NCBI GenBank assembly: GCA_025175895.1
Contig: CM046005.1
Location: 60,040,325 to 60,104,324 of the forward strand
Source: Wurfbainia villosa
Taxonomy: Eukaryota; Streptophyta; Magnoliopsida; Zingiberales; Zingiberaceae
Reading direction: 5' to 3'
Length of the DNA stretch: 64,000 bases
Shown: positions 45,771 to 57,716 of the stretch, in pieces
How positions within the stretch are numbered: the stretch's first letter is position 1
Layout: each line of letters begins with the position of its first letter
Notes under the pieces: generated by a model
The model's input: the letters and a program-made list of their open reading frames with translations, nothing else
Told to the model about the DNA's origin: nothing
Databases searched by the model: none
Program-made: the position numbers and the translations under genes

Positions 45771-48700
45771 TGTAAGATACGAAAAAAAAAGACTAACTAC
45801 TTTAATTAATTGGGTTTAATTAGTGGTTAGGTTGATTAGCTAATTGGGCTTAATCAAGGGATTTGTTAAGGAGTGGGCTTGGGCTAAAACTGTTGGGCTG
45901 AGTCCATTGGGCCTAAATTACTGGGCTTGAAATTGGCTGAATCGGTTGGGATGAATCAAATTGGATTGAGCTTGGGTTGGCTTGAACTGAAGTTGGATTG
46001 AACTTGGGTTGTACCTGAACCAGTTTGGGTTAACAGTTTGGGTTGGCTGAATGACCTTTAAAGGGATCAAACGAACCGAGTGGTGCATCCATCACGATCG
46101 CCCTCTTCTCCTTCGTTTCTTCATGATTTCGTCTCTCCGCGCAATCTCATCGACCGATCTCAGTTCGCCGGCTCCATGTGAGAGCAGCTCAGCGACGGTG
46201 CCGCCCCAGCTGATTGTTGTCCTTTAAGGTCTCAGTGATCCTTCGTGTGAGCGTCGTTCCCATCTCCTCTTTCAGACGCGGCTGTCGTCGATGAACACAC
46301 AGTAGAGGATCACCTTGCTGGGAGACCTTCGATCGTGGGTTCCCGAGCAAGAACTCGGCGAAATGTGTTCGCTGGGAGCTAGGGGTCGGCGGCGGTGCTA
46401 TCAGGTCTCCGATCGTGAGCTGGGTTTCATGATTTCTACCATCACCGAATCTCCTTGTGCAAGGTAAGACAATCTAGATGTTGTTTGGATTGTAGTAGGT
46501 TTCAATCGCTGATTCCTTTAGATTTTTCTGTGGATTCACTGATTTAGCAAGCTATTGAAGTGTGTTTTGGATTTCTATTTGTAGATCGAGAAACTGGGTA
46601 GTGAATCATTGAGGGGAATTTGGATGAACGAAGTGGTGGAAGCGAGGATCGGATGGGTAAGCTTTAAATTGAAAATTATGATTTGTATTTGATATGGATA
46701 TTATGTCATTGTTGTGTGGTTATTGGGTTTTTATTAACATCTAATGGAGGAAGGTTGTTCCTTCTTATAATGATCTAGCATTGGTGATTAAGAAAATGGA
46801 TAGATCAATTGATGTGGATACTTGTTTAGGATAAGTGGATAAATAGCTGTGGTATCTTGTGATTGTCAGTTGGAATTGTTCTTGCCTTAATGCGTTTGTT
46901 TGATACAAATTAGATACTCAGAATTGGGGCAAGAAGTTGTACCGGTGAAGTTAATCAAGGATGTTGATTTCAGAATCTTGATTTGAGATAGATTCTCATA
47001 CGCGAAGACAATTGGTGTTTCACATATCATGTGAGTAATATTTACCCTTATCAGGTAGTTTGATCTGAATCTGGTGCATGAATTTGGACTTATGCTATTA
47101 CTTTGATCTTAGATCCACTCTTATTTAATCATATGCTTGTACTGCCTTGACCTTTGAGATATATTGCTGTTACTTCATTGATTATCTAGTACGAATATGA
47201 ACTATAAACCCTTTTATGTCTTAGCTGATGGATGTTCAGTAAGTACAGATGGTTAGGGTTATCTTTGTGACCACATATTGGGTTACTGTGTTACATCACA
47301 AGGGTTAGGTGATGGATTAGATTATGGAGTCGATTGTTATATCACATCCGTATCAGTGGTGCATCTATGGTAGATCTAGTTGTCTGAGCATAGCTAATTG
47401 GGCTTAATCAAGGGATTTGTTAAGGAGTGGGCTTGGGCTAAAACGATTGGGCTGAGTCCATTGGGCCTAAATTGATGGGCTTGAAATTGGCTGAATCGAT
47501 TAAGCTGAATCAAATTGGATTGAGCTTGGGTTGGCTTGAACTGAAGTTGGATTGAACTTGGGTTGTACCTGAACCAGTTTGGGTTAACAGTTTGGGTTGG
47601 CCGAATGACCTTTAAAGGGATCAAACGAACCGAGTGGGGCATCCATCACGATCGCCCTCTTCTCCTTCGTTTCTTCATGATTTCGTCTCTCCGTGCAATC
47701 TCATCGACCGATCTCAGTTCGCCGGCTCCATGTGAGAGCAGCTCAGCGACGGTTCCGCCCCAGCTGATCCTTGTCCTTTGAGGTCTCAGTGATCCTTCGC
47801 GTGAGTGTCATTCCCATCTCCTCTTTCAGACGCGGCTGTCGTCGATGCACACACAGTAGAGGATCACCTTTTTGGGAGACCTTCGATCATGGGTTCCCGA
47901 GCAAGATCTCGGCGAAATGTCTTCGCTGGGAGCTAGGGGTCGGCGGCGGTGCTATCAGGTCTTCGATCGTGAGCTGGGTTTCGTGATTTCTGCCGTCACC
48001 GAATCTCCTTGTGCAAGGTAAGCCAATCTAGATGTTGTTTTAATTGTAGTAGGTTTCAATCGCTGATTCCTTTAGATTTTTCTATGGATTCACTGATTTA
48101 GCAAGCTATTGAAGTGTGTTTTGGATTTCTATTTGTAGATCGAGAAACTGGGTAGTGAATCATTGAGGGGAATTTGGATCAACGAAGTGGTGGAAGCAAG
48201 GATCGGATGGGTAAGCTTGAAATTTAAAATTATGATTTGTATTTGATATGGATATTATGTCATTGTTGTGTGGTTATTGGGTTTTTATTAATAGCTAGTG
48301 GAGGAAGGTTGTTCCTTCTTATAATGATCTAGCATTGGTGATTAAGAAAATGGATAGATCAATTGATGTGGATACTTGTTTAAGATAAGTGGATAAATAG
48401 CTGTGGTATCTTGTGATTGTCAGTTGGAATTGTTCTTGCCTTAATGTGGTTGTTTGATACAAATTAGATACTCAGAATTGGGGCAAGAATTTGTACCGGT
48501 GAAGTTAATCAAGGATGTTGATTTTAGAATCTTGATTTGAGATAGATTCTCATATGCGAAGACAACTGGTGTTTCACATATCATGTGGGTAATATTTACC
48601 CTTGTCAAGTAGTTTGATCTGAATCTGGTGCATGAATTTGGACTTATGCTATTACTTTGATCTTAGATCCACTCTTATTTAATCATATGCTTGTACTGCC

Positions 48701-50717
48701 TTGACCTTTGAGATATATTGTTGTTACTTCATTGATTATCTAGTACGAATATGAACTATAAACCCTTTTATGTCTTAGCTGATGGATGTTCAGTAAGTAC
48801 AGATGGTTAGGGTTATCTTTGTGACCACATATTGGGTTACTGTGTTACATCACTAGGGTTAGGTGATGGATTAGATTATGGAGTCGATTGTTTTATCATA
48901 CCCGTATCAGTGGTGCATCTATGGTAGATCTAGTTGTCTGAGCATAGATAAGTGTGTGTGGTTGTTTGTGTGTGGTTGTCAGTATGTTGTTATAGACTGG
49001 AGGTCCTAGCATGATTGTATATCCATTATGGATCGTATATCTGTGTATGGTTATATGGATTATCGATAGTATCTCTCCATAGACTGGAGGTCTTAGCGTG
49101 GTTAACTGTCAGTTGTGTATTACTATTTATACGATAGAGAGAGTCTTGTGGATTAGTAGTCCTTGCATAGTTAACTTTTGGTTGACCAGGACTCCCCGTG
49201 GAATAGTGAGTGTTGCGAGGATACTTGTGTGGTGCTATGCATCATTACATTGCATGCATGTTGTTGACTGGGTCTCCCTTGTGATTGAGACGGGTCGTCA
49301 GTCATCCTACCTCCTTGACCACTCAGGGTAGTGGTAGCAGGGTTGACGGCAGAGCATTGGATGTGCCACGCTCGACCACTATAGACGGTGGTAGCTGGAG
49401 ATGGGCACTTGGCCACTGTGCAGAGTGGTAGTTAGCGCACTGGCCCACTATAGACGGTGGTTCCGTGATGTGCAGTTGTCCTGTGTGCGGTGCTTGTCTA
49501 CTCATGGGTAGGGACGGAGTGGCTAGCAGCAAGGACCCCTAGGAGTAGTTAGCTCTTTACGCTTATATACTACTCAGTCATACTACCCAACTCGGCCACT
49601 CGAGATTAGTGGTAGCTGGAGTCGGGATAGTTGTCATGTCGTACCACCCGGGGCACTCTAGGGTCATGGTTGGACGGGTCCGCAGACAGTGACCATGCAT
49701 ATGCATTGCTGATATATTTGTATGCATGTATTTGATATATGTTTTACATATGGCTGTGAGATGCTACATTTGATTGAGCTATGATTGTTGCATATGCTTG
49801 TACATCATGATACATGTCATTTGCATATTATATATTATTGTGTGTTGGGCATGATATATGTGTTGGTTCAGACTGTTGTATGCATTTGATTAGCGTCTTG
49901 TCATAGTGTGGTATGGACCGGGATGTTATTACATGTGATTATATACTGTTCATATGTCTGAGTGTTGGTCAGATAAGGGATTGACATTATACGTTATATG
50001 GGTTATGTTATTGTGTACTTGTTCAGGATGTTATAGCTTATGGTGTTGCATACCGTTAGGAACGTTGGTACATTACTTCATGTTCAGTTGATCAGTTTAG
50101 TATATGCATTGAGTATGACTATACTGTGGTTACTTGTTATTGGATTTGGATAGGACTGTATGGTTATTGGACATATTTTGTATACCTGTAGATATTCACA
50201 TGTATACTTGTAGATCTCTATATCCCTATATGTTGTTCATGCACTTTCTACATATTACCCCTGAGTTTATACTCACCACATGGGACCCTGGGTTTCCTGT
50301 CGCCCAGATAACAGGTAGAAGATTCCTTAGACGTTCGGAGCTCCGCCAGCTGATCCCATCTCACACCGAACGGATGGATATTTATTCTGTATTTGTTATT
50401 TTCTTGTGGATTGTCGTTTTGAGATTTTACCCTGTATTGTTTTTGTATTTGTGATATACGGATGTGTTGTATGTATTTTTCCTTTGATATGGTTTCTATT
50501 ATGTTTCTTGTCGTGTCAAGTCACTACAGAGTGCACAATTGGGTCTTTGTATCTTGTTTATCTGTCAGTATGTTTCTGCTGTGTTTAGTATATTCAAGTT
50601 TGCTTATTATGTTGTTGTTGTGGGCCTACGGGCCTTGTATTAACTAGATATGTTGCCACGTACAGGGGAGATGTCGTCTGTTTGCTTTTCGGCACCGCAT
50701 ACTCTCGGGGCGTGACA
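45771..50717 (+). repeat. Gypsy 3' LTR with internal duplication
   Basis: TGTAAGATAC...GGCGTGACA, 4947 bp. It is longer than the 5' LTR (about 3.18 kb of own sequence) because it holds a tandem duplication of 1554 bases and retains about 200 bases missing from the 5' LTR. Short ORFs inside are not coding. Confidence 0.9.
45840..48947 (+). repeat. 1554-bp tandem duplication inside gypsy 3' LTR
   Basis: Unit 1 about 45840-47393, unit 2 about 47394-48947; both begin CTAATTGGGCTTAATCAAGG and the junction has a TAG microhomology. The 5' LTR holds only one copy (4930-6450). The two units are very similar but carry small differences. Confidence 0.9.
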
Positions 50718-50736
50718 TTTTTGTTTAATTACTATT

Positions 50737-52013
50737 AGATTCCTTTATCATTTGAAGAAAAATGTAAAAAATAAGGCACGTGTTGAGGCTTCTATTGTTA
50801 ATACATATATTGTGGAGGAAGTTATGATTTTTGCATCATATTATTTTGAATCTCATGTTCAATGCAAAAGACGGAGAGTGAGAAGAAATGATGAGAGTCA
50901 TGTTGATCCAAATTTGAAGTCATTCTCAATTTTTAACTACCTTGGTCGACCGAGTGGATCTTGTACACATATGTACTTAATTGGTCAAGAATGATGAGCA
51001 ACTCACACATATATTTTACTGAACTATCCAAAAGTAACATCATATTTTGAGTTAGTATATATATGTTATATTATGTATTTCTTATATCATAAATTATTGT
51101 TCAAGTTATAATTATTTTTATAGTAGATTTTTCCAAAATTTATATTATGAGGTTTCGATGCATGAGTTTAATGGTTTCTTCAATGAAGAATTTGCACCAT
51201 AGCTCAAAAAAATATGTAAGTAGTCTGTAATAATCAATTTGTTAAATCTTGACTTTAACACATATTTATTTGACTTTAGGTTTATGATAATTAAGCTCAT
51301 ATTAAGCAAGAATTGTTAATCCATTTATCATGGGGTCCAAAATAAATGGTGAAAACTTGGCTGACATATTTCATAAAAGAATATAATTTTCATACTCAAG
51401 AATATGAAATAAGAAAAAATACAATGAATAGTAGGGTTTGTGTTCAGTCATCTAATGATGGAGGTGCAAGGAATGATTTTTATAGGTTACTAGATGAAAT
51501 TTTAGAGGTAGAGTACCCTAGCTTAGATTTGCAAGTTGTTTTATTTATGTGTCATTGGTTTGACCGTATCAATGGTATAAAGGTGCATCCACAGTTTAAT
51601 TTAGTTTACATAAATCATAAAATATTATATAAGAGGTATGAACCATTTGTGTTGGCACAAAAAGCGATTCAAGTATTTTATGATTCATATCCTCATTTGA
51701 AACGTGACAAAATTGATTAGTGATCTATTTGTAAAACAAAAGCATGGAAAAAAATTGAGGAACATTCGGAAGACATAGCATATCAATAAGATGAAGTTGT
51801 TAATATATTTTAGATCGAAGAATATAATATTTCAATGTTATGAGATCTCAGCGGTGTAGTCATATCCGTTGATGCAAATGAAATAAATGAAGATGAAGAT
51901 AAGGAATTTAATTCTGAGATAAAAGATGAGGATGAAGATGACGATGAGGATGAGGATGAGATTGAAGAGACAAATAATAAGGATGAAAATGATAATGAGA
52001 ACTTTGATTTATG
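50737..52013 (+). pseudogene. TNP2-like transposase C-terminal fragment
   Basis: 50737-50994 reads LKKNVKNKARVEASIVNTYIVEE-like, the DUF4218 C-terminal pattern, followed by YLGRPSG. 51346-51720 carries a DUF4216-like domain ending HPQFNLVYINHK ... YEPFVLAQKAIQVFY ... HLKRDKID. An acidic Glu/Asp-rich tail follows (51870-52013). The N-terminal catalytic DDE part is absent. Intronic or frame-broken spacers (50995-51345) separate the pieces. Confidence 0.75.
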
Positions 52014-52259
52014 ATTATGGGTAACTTTTATTCAGTGTCAAATATGTTTTATTTACTGTCTCATTCTAAATTTTATATATTTGATATATTAATGAACTAT
52101 CTTTTTTATATAGGTTATTAGAGAATATTTTTGACATATTAATAGATTATTTCGCCGTCTAGTATTTCAAATTAAATATGGTAAGTTTTTTCATATTCTT
52201 CATTATACATCTGGTGAAGATGGAATTTTTTTACTTTATTATTTTAATAATTATCATTG

Positions 52260-53588
52260 ATAGTTTCAACATGGTCGTCATAGATGAAATATTGATGGAA
52301 GATCACACCCTTTCCCTGCTTCAGCCCCTATAATGTCTAATTCACTTGTAGGAAATGTGCCTTTGACCCCTTCTCTAGTTGCATGATCTTCTGGTTATCA
52401 TCATATGTCTGCTACTGTATCTTTCCCAGTGCATTCAACACAACAATCACTTGTTGAGAGGGAAGATACGCGAGAGTTGATATCCCCTCGCGGAGATTCA
52501 AAAGTATTCAATTTTTAAATTATCTAGTTTTTTAATAAGATATTATTTTTCATAAAAATTTAACATGGGTTAATTTTTTTTTATGAAAGATTTACAATTT
52601 TTGTACAAATGTTATTCCCGAGGTTAATAAAATAGTGAGTAACCATTATGGTAGAGTTTCGATGACTTATACGAGCACTCTGGAAGAAACAAAAAATTTA
52701 TAATTGAATGAGTTCAAGGTAAGTTATTTCGATCAATTTATATATAAAATTGTAGTTAATATAATCAATTATTTTTTTCTCCATTACAGTGGGTATTTAC
52801 TTGGGAGGAAGTGAAATATTGGAGATAAGAAGGATTTTTAAGAAAAAGTATGGTGATCACATCAGAAACGTACTGAGTCATGCAAAAACTAGAGGTAAAA
52901 AATCACACTGCATAATTGAGGAGAATTGGAATATGATTGTTCAATATTGAGGATCTAAGGATAGCAAATGAAGGAGTGAACACAATAAGAAAATCAAACT
53001 TATAATTCTGGCGCTTTGTCTGCGATGTATACGGGAGGCTCAATCAATATCGATGAATATAGATATCGATTGGTGAATTTTTTTCAAATACTAATTTTTG
53101 AATCTAATACAAACTATTTTATTATTTATAACGATCTTTATTTAGGCAAAGATAATGGGGGCTGAGCTATTATTCATACACACTTTCACCCACACATTTC
53201 AAAAGAAAGATGAGACGTGAAGTGGAGAGCTAGAATAATGAAGATTTGTAATTTCAAAAATTTAAACTCATTTGATATAATTTAATTTTTTTCCTTTCAA
53301 TACAAGAGAAATATGATGAACTTGCACAGAGAAATTTAGGTGCAAGTGATGATACTATCAAATCTGAGTCATCTATTGGAAATATGAATTTATTGCTCGA
53401 AGTGACTAGCATATCGAAAGGTGAAAGAATAGTTGGACTAGATTCTTTGAGTCGAACTTATAAAGTCTTTGGTACATCTTCTTCAACCTCACTAACAGTA
53501 AGAGGAGAAATAAATCAATTGACTAAGAGGTTAGCTATTTGAAATTGTTACTAGTGCAAAAGGATAATGAACTCAAAGATGCCCGCAC
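52260..53588 (+). pseudogene. TnpA / Transposase_24-like remnant
   Basis: Broken-frame pieces: a Ser/Pro-rich N-terminus (52290-52500), WEEVKYWR-like (52805), KIMGAELLFIHTFTHTFQKKDE (53155-53215), close to the THTRKDG-type motif of plant Ptta/En/Spm transposases, and EKYDELAQRNLGASDD (53310-53360). Ends where LTR E' starts. Function (sub-terminal repeat binding) is known for the family only. Confidence 0.6.
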
Positions 53589-55390
53589 TGATGTATTTGA
53601 GAGGTGTCCTAAGCCAATTGCCTTAGAAGTTGTTAATAAAATTCACTATTTGAGCATACATTATCTATGTATTTGATTGGATCTTAAACTCATGTACTGA
53701 AGTCCACAATACGATGCATAGCATGAGAGAAATTGTGATTGGATCACAATTAGTGGGTATCTCATCATTTGTAAATATGCAAGTATTGAAACTATCCCTA
53801 GTCGATGAATTGATGAGATTGGACATCATCAATTCTATGAGACTAGAACATGTTATGCTCCTTGGTTTATCCAAGAATTTGGTACTCACTGAATGGAAGC
53901 ATAGGAATGCTGAGCGTGAACATGTGGATGCTAGTTATGGTAACTAGTTCATTGGAGTGACCTGCTATGAGACTTCATATGGTTCTATATGTCGTTGAAG
54001 ATCTCATTGCAGCTTAAGTGCAAGCTTTCTTAGACTTGAGGTATTCAAGTCACCTTGAACATGGTGCCTTGTAAATTGACTTATTTGCAGCCATCTACAT
54101 AGTAGGTGTAACTCCAGGATGATTGGGTATAAGCTAAAGTGATTGAAGGTGTTTGAATAGCCCAAAGAGGATTCACCACTCTTGATAAAGGAGATGTATA
54201 CCCTAGGTCTCTTGTCAGGATTGTTACTCAAAAGTCTCTGGCTAGAGCAAGAATGTTAAGAAGATGGTCTTCTTGGAAACATATAATAGTAACTTGAATT
54301 CACAGGACAAGAAAATTAACTTGGGTTAGGTGTGACGTAGTCAACCTAGTGGGGACAAACAGAGAGACCATGTCCTGAACCAAGTGGGTATAGGATGAGT
54401 GAAAGGAACAAGGCACAAACAACTAGAGTTGCTGAAGGGTTCAGAAAATGTTCTGAAGTTGATTTAGACTTTCCGGTCAATTGGGGTCATGATGTACTGT
54501 TATATGCCACTCATGATATATTCATAATTAAAGGGTTAATTATGAATGACTAACATAACTGAGAACCTATTGGGTCACACGCACTACAGATGATCTTGAG
54601 ATGTAAAACAAGTCTGAGAATGAGATTCTCATTGAGAGAGAATATGTCTGGTTGGACCATACCAAGGGAGTGCGAAACGAAGGCTATGGATCCTCCTATG
54701 GTTTTGTTGGACTTAGCACAGCCATATCGCACTTAAATGAAGTCAAATGGACCATACAAATCCTCACACAGTCATGCCTAACTTGGTGTGGGTCGTACCT
54801 AGCTCTGGCCATAAATTGGCAAAGTATGGACTGCACCCAGAGAGACACACGGGCAGACCGTGTGAAAACACACGGTCGTGTCGCATCTTCACCGATTTTG
54901 GAGAATTCTCTTTATAGAAATTTCCTGGGTTGTTCTTACCTTAATTATGGGACAATTATGGTAAGATATGTTCCTTTAAGCCTCCTAAGATGACCTAATC
55001 AAGAGATATATAAATATATCCCTTGATAATCTTTCGCTAAGAGTTTTTGTTTAGGTTTTCTCCCTTGGTAGCCATCGTTGCTATCTCCTCTCTCCTCTTC
55101 CCTTGTCTCCGCCAGTTGGCTAGCACCAATCGGAGACAAAGACTTGCTGCTCTAGGAGTTTTCTCAGGTGATCCCGATGTGGATATTGATAGAGGCAAGG
55201 CCCATTGGTCTTTCTTGTGGTTTCGATGGATTCAAAAGAATCACAAAGGTATAACTTCTCCTTCTCCTTTCGTGTTTTTCATGTGATTATGCCAAAACAA
55301 GTTTTCCGGGCCCCCAGGGGATGTCTAAGATGAAATAAAAATTGTTTTTATTAGCTTATTCCACTGCGCATGATCCCAGAATCTCCAACA
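53589..55390 (+). repeat. Family E LTR (5' LTR)
   Basis: Aligns with the reverse complement of 13902-16019 (GAGAGGTGTCCTAAG..., CACTATTTGAG..., CCTAGTCGATGAATTGATG...). Start is inferred from that alignment and is eroded; the end is AATCTCCAACA. Contains ATATATAAATATATCCC (TATA-like, 55015) and CCGTGTGAAAACACACGG (54860). Confidence 0.8.
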
Positions 55391-55392
55391 AG

Positions 55393-55405
55393 TGGTATCA
55401 GAGCC
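55393..55405 (+). promoter_or_regulatory. Primer-binding site of family E element
   Basis: TGGTATCAGAGCC two bases after the LTR end; perfect tRNA-iMet type. Confidence 0.9.
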
Positions 55406-56222
55406 ACCTTGTTCGTTTGGCATAGATTGCATGTTGTAGGAGAATATTTAAAGCATGTTTAATGTTTTAATATACCTGTGTCATGTTTATCTATATGATA
55501 GATTATAGTATGCTTGATTTTACATATAGGATATGTTTGTAACCTAAAAGGAAATACCAAGGATGCGCTTGGAAACACCGAAGGTGTTGGCCGCATCGTT
55601 AGAGCATAAGCATAGACTCACGTTGACATCGGGAAATTTATTTCCTAATGTGACCTTGGTTTTTCCATATTTAGGTTTATTTCCTTTTATTGATGAGACT
55701 CATAATAATTTGAAATCCCTCATGCAAATATTAGTGCTAACACCTTCCAGTAATATCGTTGAACCAGAGTTCTTTTTCGTGTTTGGGTGTTAGACTCTCT
55801 CCAAGCCTGGCATGACATCGAGCATGTTCAATTCATATGAGATTCGATGTTTATTTTAAATGGTAAGGACCAGAGGTCAATTTCAAGTTTGGGTTGTTGG
55901 ACTCTCTCCAAGCCTGGCTTGTAAATTGGATGTGTTCAAATCATTTAAATTCAATCTCACGATTAATGGGTCGACCCTAACTGAAAGCATTGATTTATTG
56001 GACTCCCTCCAAGGTCAATGTGGACAGAGGTGCAATTAGGTGATATGCATTGGATGTATATATGTTAATGATTTAACAACCTAATGTATATGTGAACATT
56101 CAATTAGTTTATAGCATAAAGTGTTGGTACAATCGGCCCAAGTCATGATTAACCAGACTCAAGTTTGACTCGAGTAGTGTTTTGATGTTTGACATTGATG
56201 TCTAATAATATGTTGGGGAGAT
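55406..56222 (+). repeat. Leader with threefold CTCTCTCCAAGCCTGG motif
   Basis: No supported gene. A motif close to GACTCTCTCCAAGCCTGG recurs about every 100 bases (55792, 55898, 55998), in imperfect larger repeats. The region 56124-56222 resembles the start of a Sirevirus-like LTR (TGTTGGTACAATCGG) and then a PPT (GTTGGGGAGAT). Confidence 0.6.
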
Positions 56223-57714
56223 TGTTTATGCAATCGACCTAGGTTATGATTTTGATATTTGATGATGGTTTGACCATTGTCATAGGAGAAGTCCAAGTCT
56301 TGTGTTCTTGGCATGGAAAGTCGAACATGGGTTGGCAAGGAATGTCCAAGCATGGGTCTTAGCAAGGGAAAGTCCAAGATTAAGTCTTGGCATGGAAAGT
56401 ACAACATGGGTTGGCAAGGAAAGTCCAAGCATGGGTCTTGGCAAGGGAAAGTCCAAGCTTGAGTCTGGCATGGAAAGTCCAACATGGGTTTGCAAGAAAA
56501 GTCCAAGCATGGGTCTTGGCAAGGGAAAGTCCAAGCTTGAGCCTTGGCAATTGGAAAGTCCAAGGGGTGATATTGGCAGCATAAAGTCCAAGGGTGGAGT
56601 TTTGGCAGCATAAGTCCAATGGTTGGCGGCGTAAAGTCCAAGCGGGAGTCTTGGCAGCGTAAGCCCAATATGCCTTGGCGGTGTAGACAACATTAGCATG
56701 ACAATAGCTGATGGAAGCACCTGAAGGCTAGCGTATGGATGAACAAGTCATGGATGACTTGGAGGGATCCGATAGGCGTGAGGCTGACGGAGGTGGGTAG
56801 AAGGCTTAGGTCTAGGCTAAGGGTGGTCTAGCAAGTATAGGGGCACCATACTTAGGGTTAAAACCTCATGTTTGAGATGTATCAGTCGACTGAAACTATG
56901 GTCAGTCAACTTATGTGAGTCGACCATAGTTCAACTGTAGTAACTAGCCTAGTAGTCGTCTTCCAGCATTGGGTAGTTGACTGATGGCATGAGCAGTCGA
57001 CTGCTGGTCGGGTATTCAGGAACAGAAGATTCCCGAGTTGACTGTAAGGGTTTGACAGTTGAGTGATGACTCGATTAGTCGATTGATAGGCATGATCAGT
57101 CGACTGATGGTCTATCCGTTGGAACTTATCCAACGTGGCTCATGTCGTTGTGAGACAACAGCTACAGTAGTAGTTGACTGATGGTCCCGATCTGTAGACT
57201 ACTAGGCAAAAATCAGCCCGAGTTGTAGGTTTTAAAGGAGCACGAAGGGAGGGTTTTGGCTAAGGTTCTTTGAGGAGTTTTGGAGTGATTTGTTACTGTA
57301 ATTTAGGGTCTCCAAGTGCAACTCAAGCAATCAAACAAGCAAGCATCAAAAAGCTCATTTGTAAAGTTCTCTTTACATAGATTGTTGTATTCATTTTGTA
57401 TTTGCTTAGTATTACTATTGTAATCACTGTAAGAGGTTTCTCCACCTCTAACTTATTGTCGAGAAGGAGTTTATTGGATTAGTGGTGTGTGTTTACATCG
57501 CTAGGGCTTTTAGAGTTCAATCCGTGGAGTATGAACCATACGATTCCGAACCACATTACATCGTCTTGTCGTGTGATTGTGTTTGTGTATTTTGTATTGT
57601 ATTATTTCTATTTCCGCTGCGTATAACATATTTTGTAGGAAGCACGATCGAGATCCATCGCATGACGACAAATAGCTATTCACCCCCCCTCTAGCGGGCG
57701 CACATATCCTAACA
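56223..57714 (+). repeat. Copia F LTR
   Basis: About 1.49 kb, TGTTTATGCAATCG...CATATCCTAACA. GTCCAAG/CTTGGC subrepeats 56287-56690, AGTCGACTGA-like palindromes 56880-57185, terminal TATTCACCCCCCCTCTAG at 57678-57694. Confidence 0.82.
56287..56690 (+). repeat. GTCCAAG/CTTGG subrepeats of LTR F
   Basis: A dozen imperfect units of about 30-35 bases (GGAAAGTCCAAGCATGGGTCTTGGCAA type). Both strands stay open over long stretches only because of the repeat period; not a protein gene. Confidence 0.82.
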
Positions 57715-57716
57715 AG

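Larger units (their letters stand above)
4864..50717 (+). mobile_element. Ty3/gypsy chromovirus-like element, host of the nest
   Basis: LTR-PBS-gag remnant-(nested elements)-pol remnant-PPT-LTR. Own sequence is 4864-6805, 17207-20037 and 43909-50717; everything else is inserted DNA. LTRs start TGTAAGATA and end GATGACA/GTGACA. The body is heavily decayed, with matches to chromovirus gag, protease/RT and integrase only in broken frames. PPT context and LTR size (about 3.2-3.4 kb without rearrangements) suggest a Tekay/Del-like lineage; that assignment is inference. Confidence 0.88.
50718..53588 (+). mobile_element. CACTA (En/Spm) DNA transposon remnant
   Basis: Holds decayed pieces of both proteins of plant CACTA elements in the usual order: TnpD/TNP2-type (DUF4218, DUF4216) and then a TnpA/Transposase_24-type protein. 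No CACTA terminal repeat was seen; the left end is cut by the gypsy LTR and the right end by LTR E'. Many stops and frameshifts. Confidence 0.75.
53589..56222 (+). mobile_element. Copia family E element, 5' LTR and leader only
   Basis: LTR 53589-55390, PBS 55393-55405, and about 800 bases of leader, then replaced by LTR F. No gag or pol seen and no 3' LTR in the window. Relative of solo LTR E. Confidence 0.75.

Noticed and set aside
56159..56720. Overlapping long ORFs on both strands
   Set aside because: They follow the GTCCAAG/CTTGG subrepeats of LTR F; no start context or domain, and several frames are open at once.
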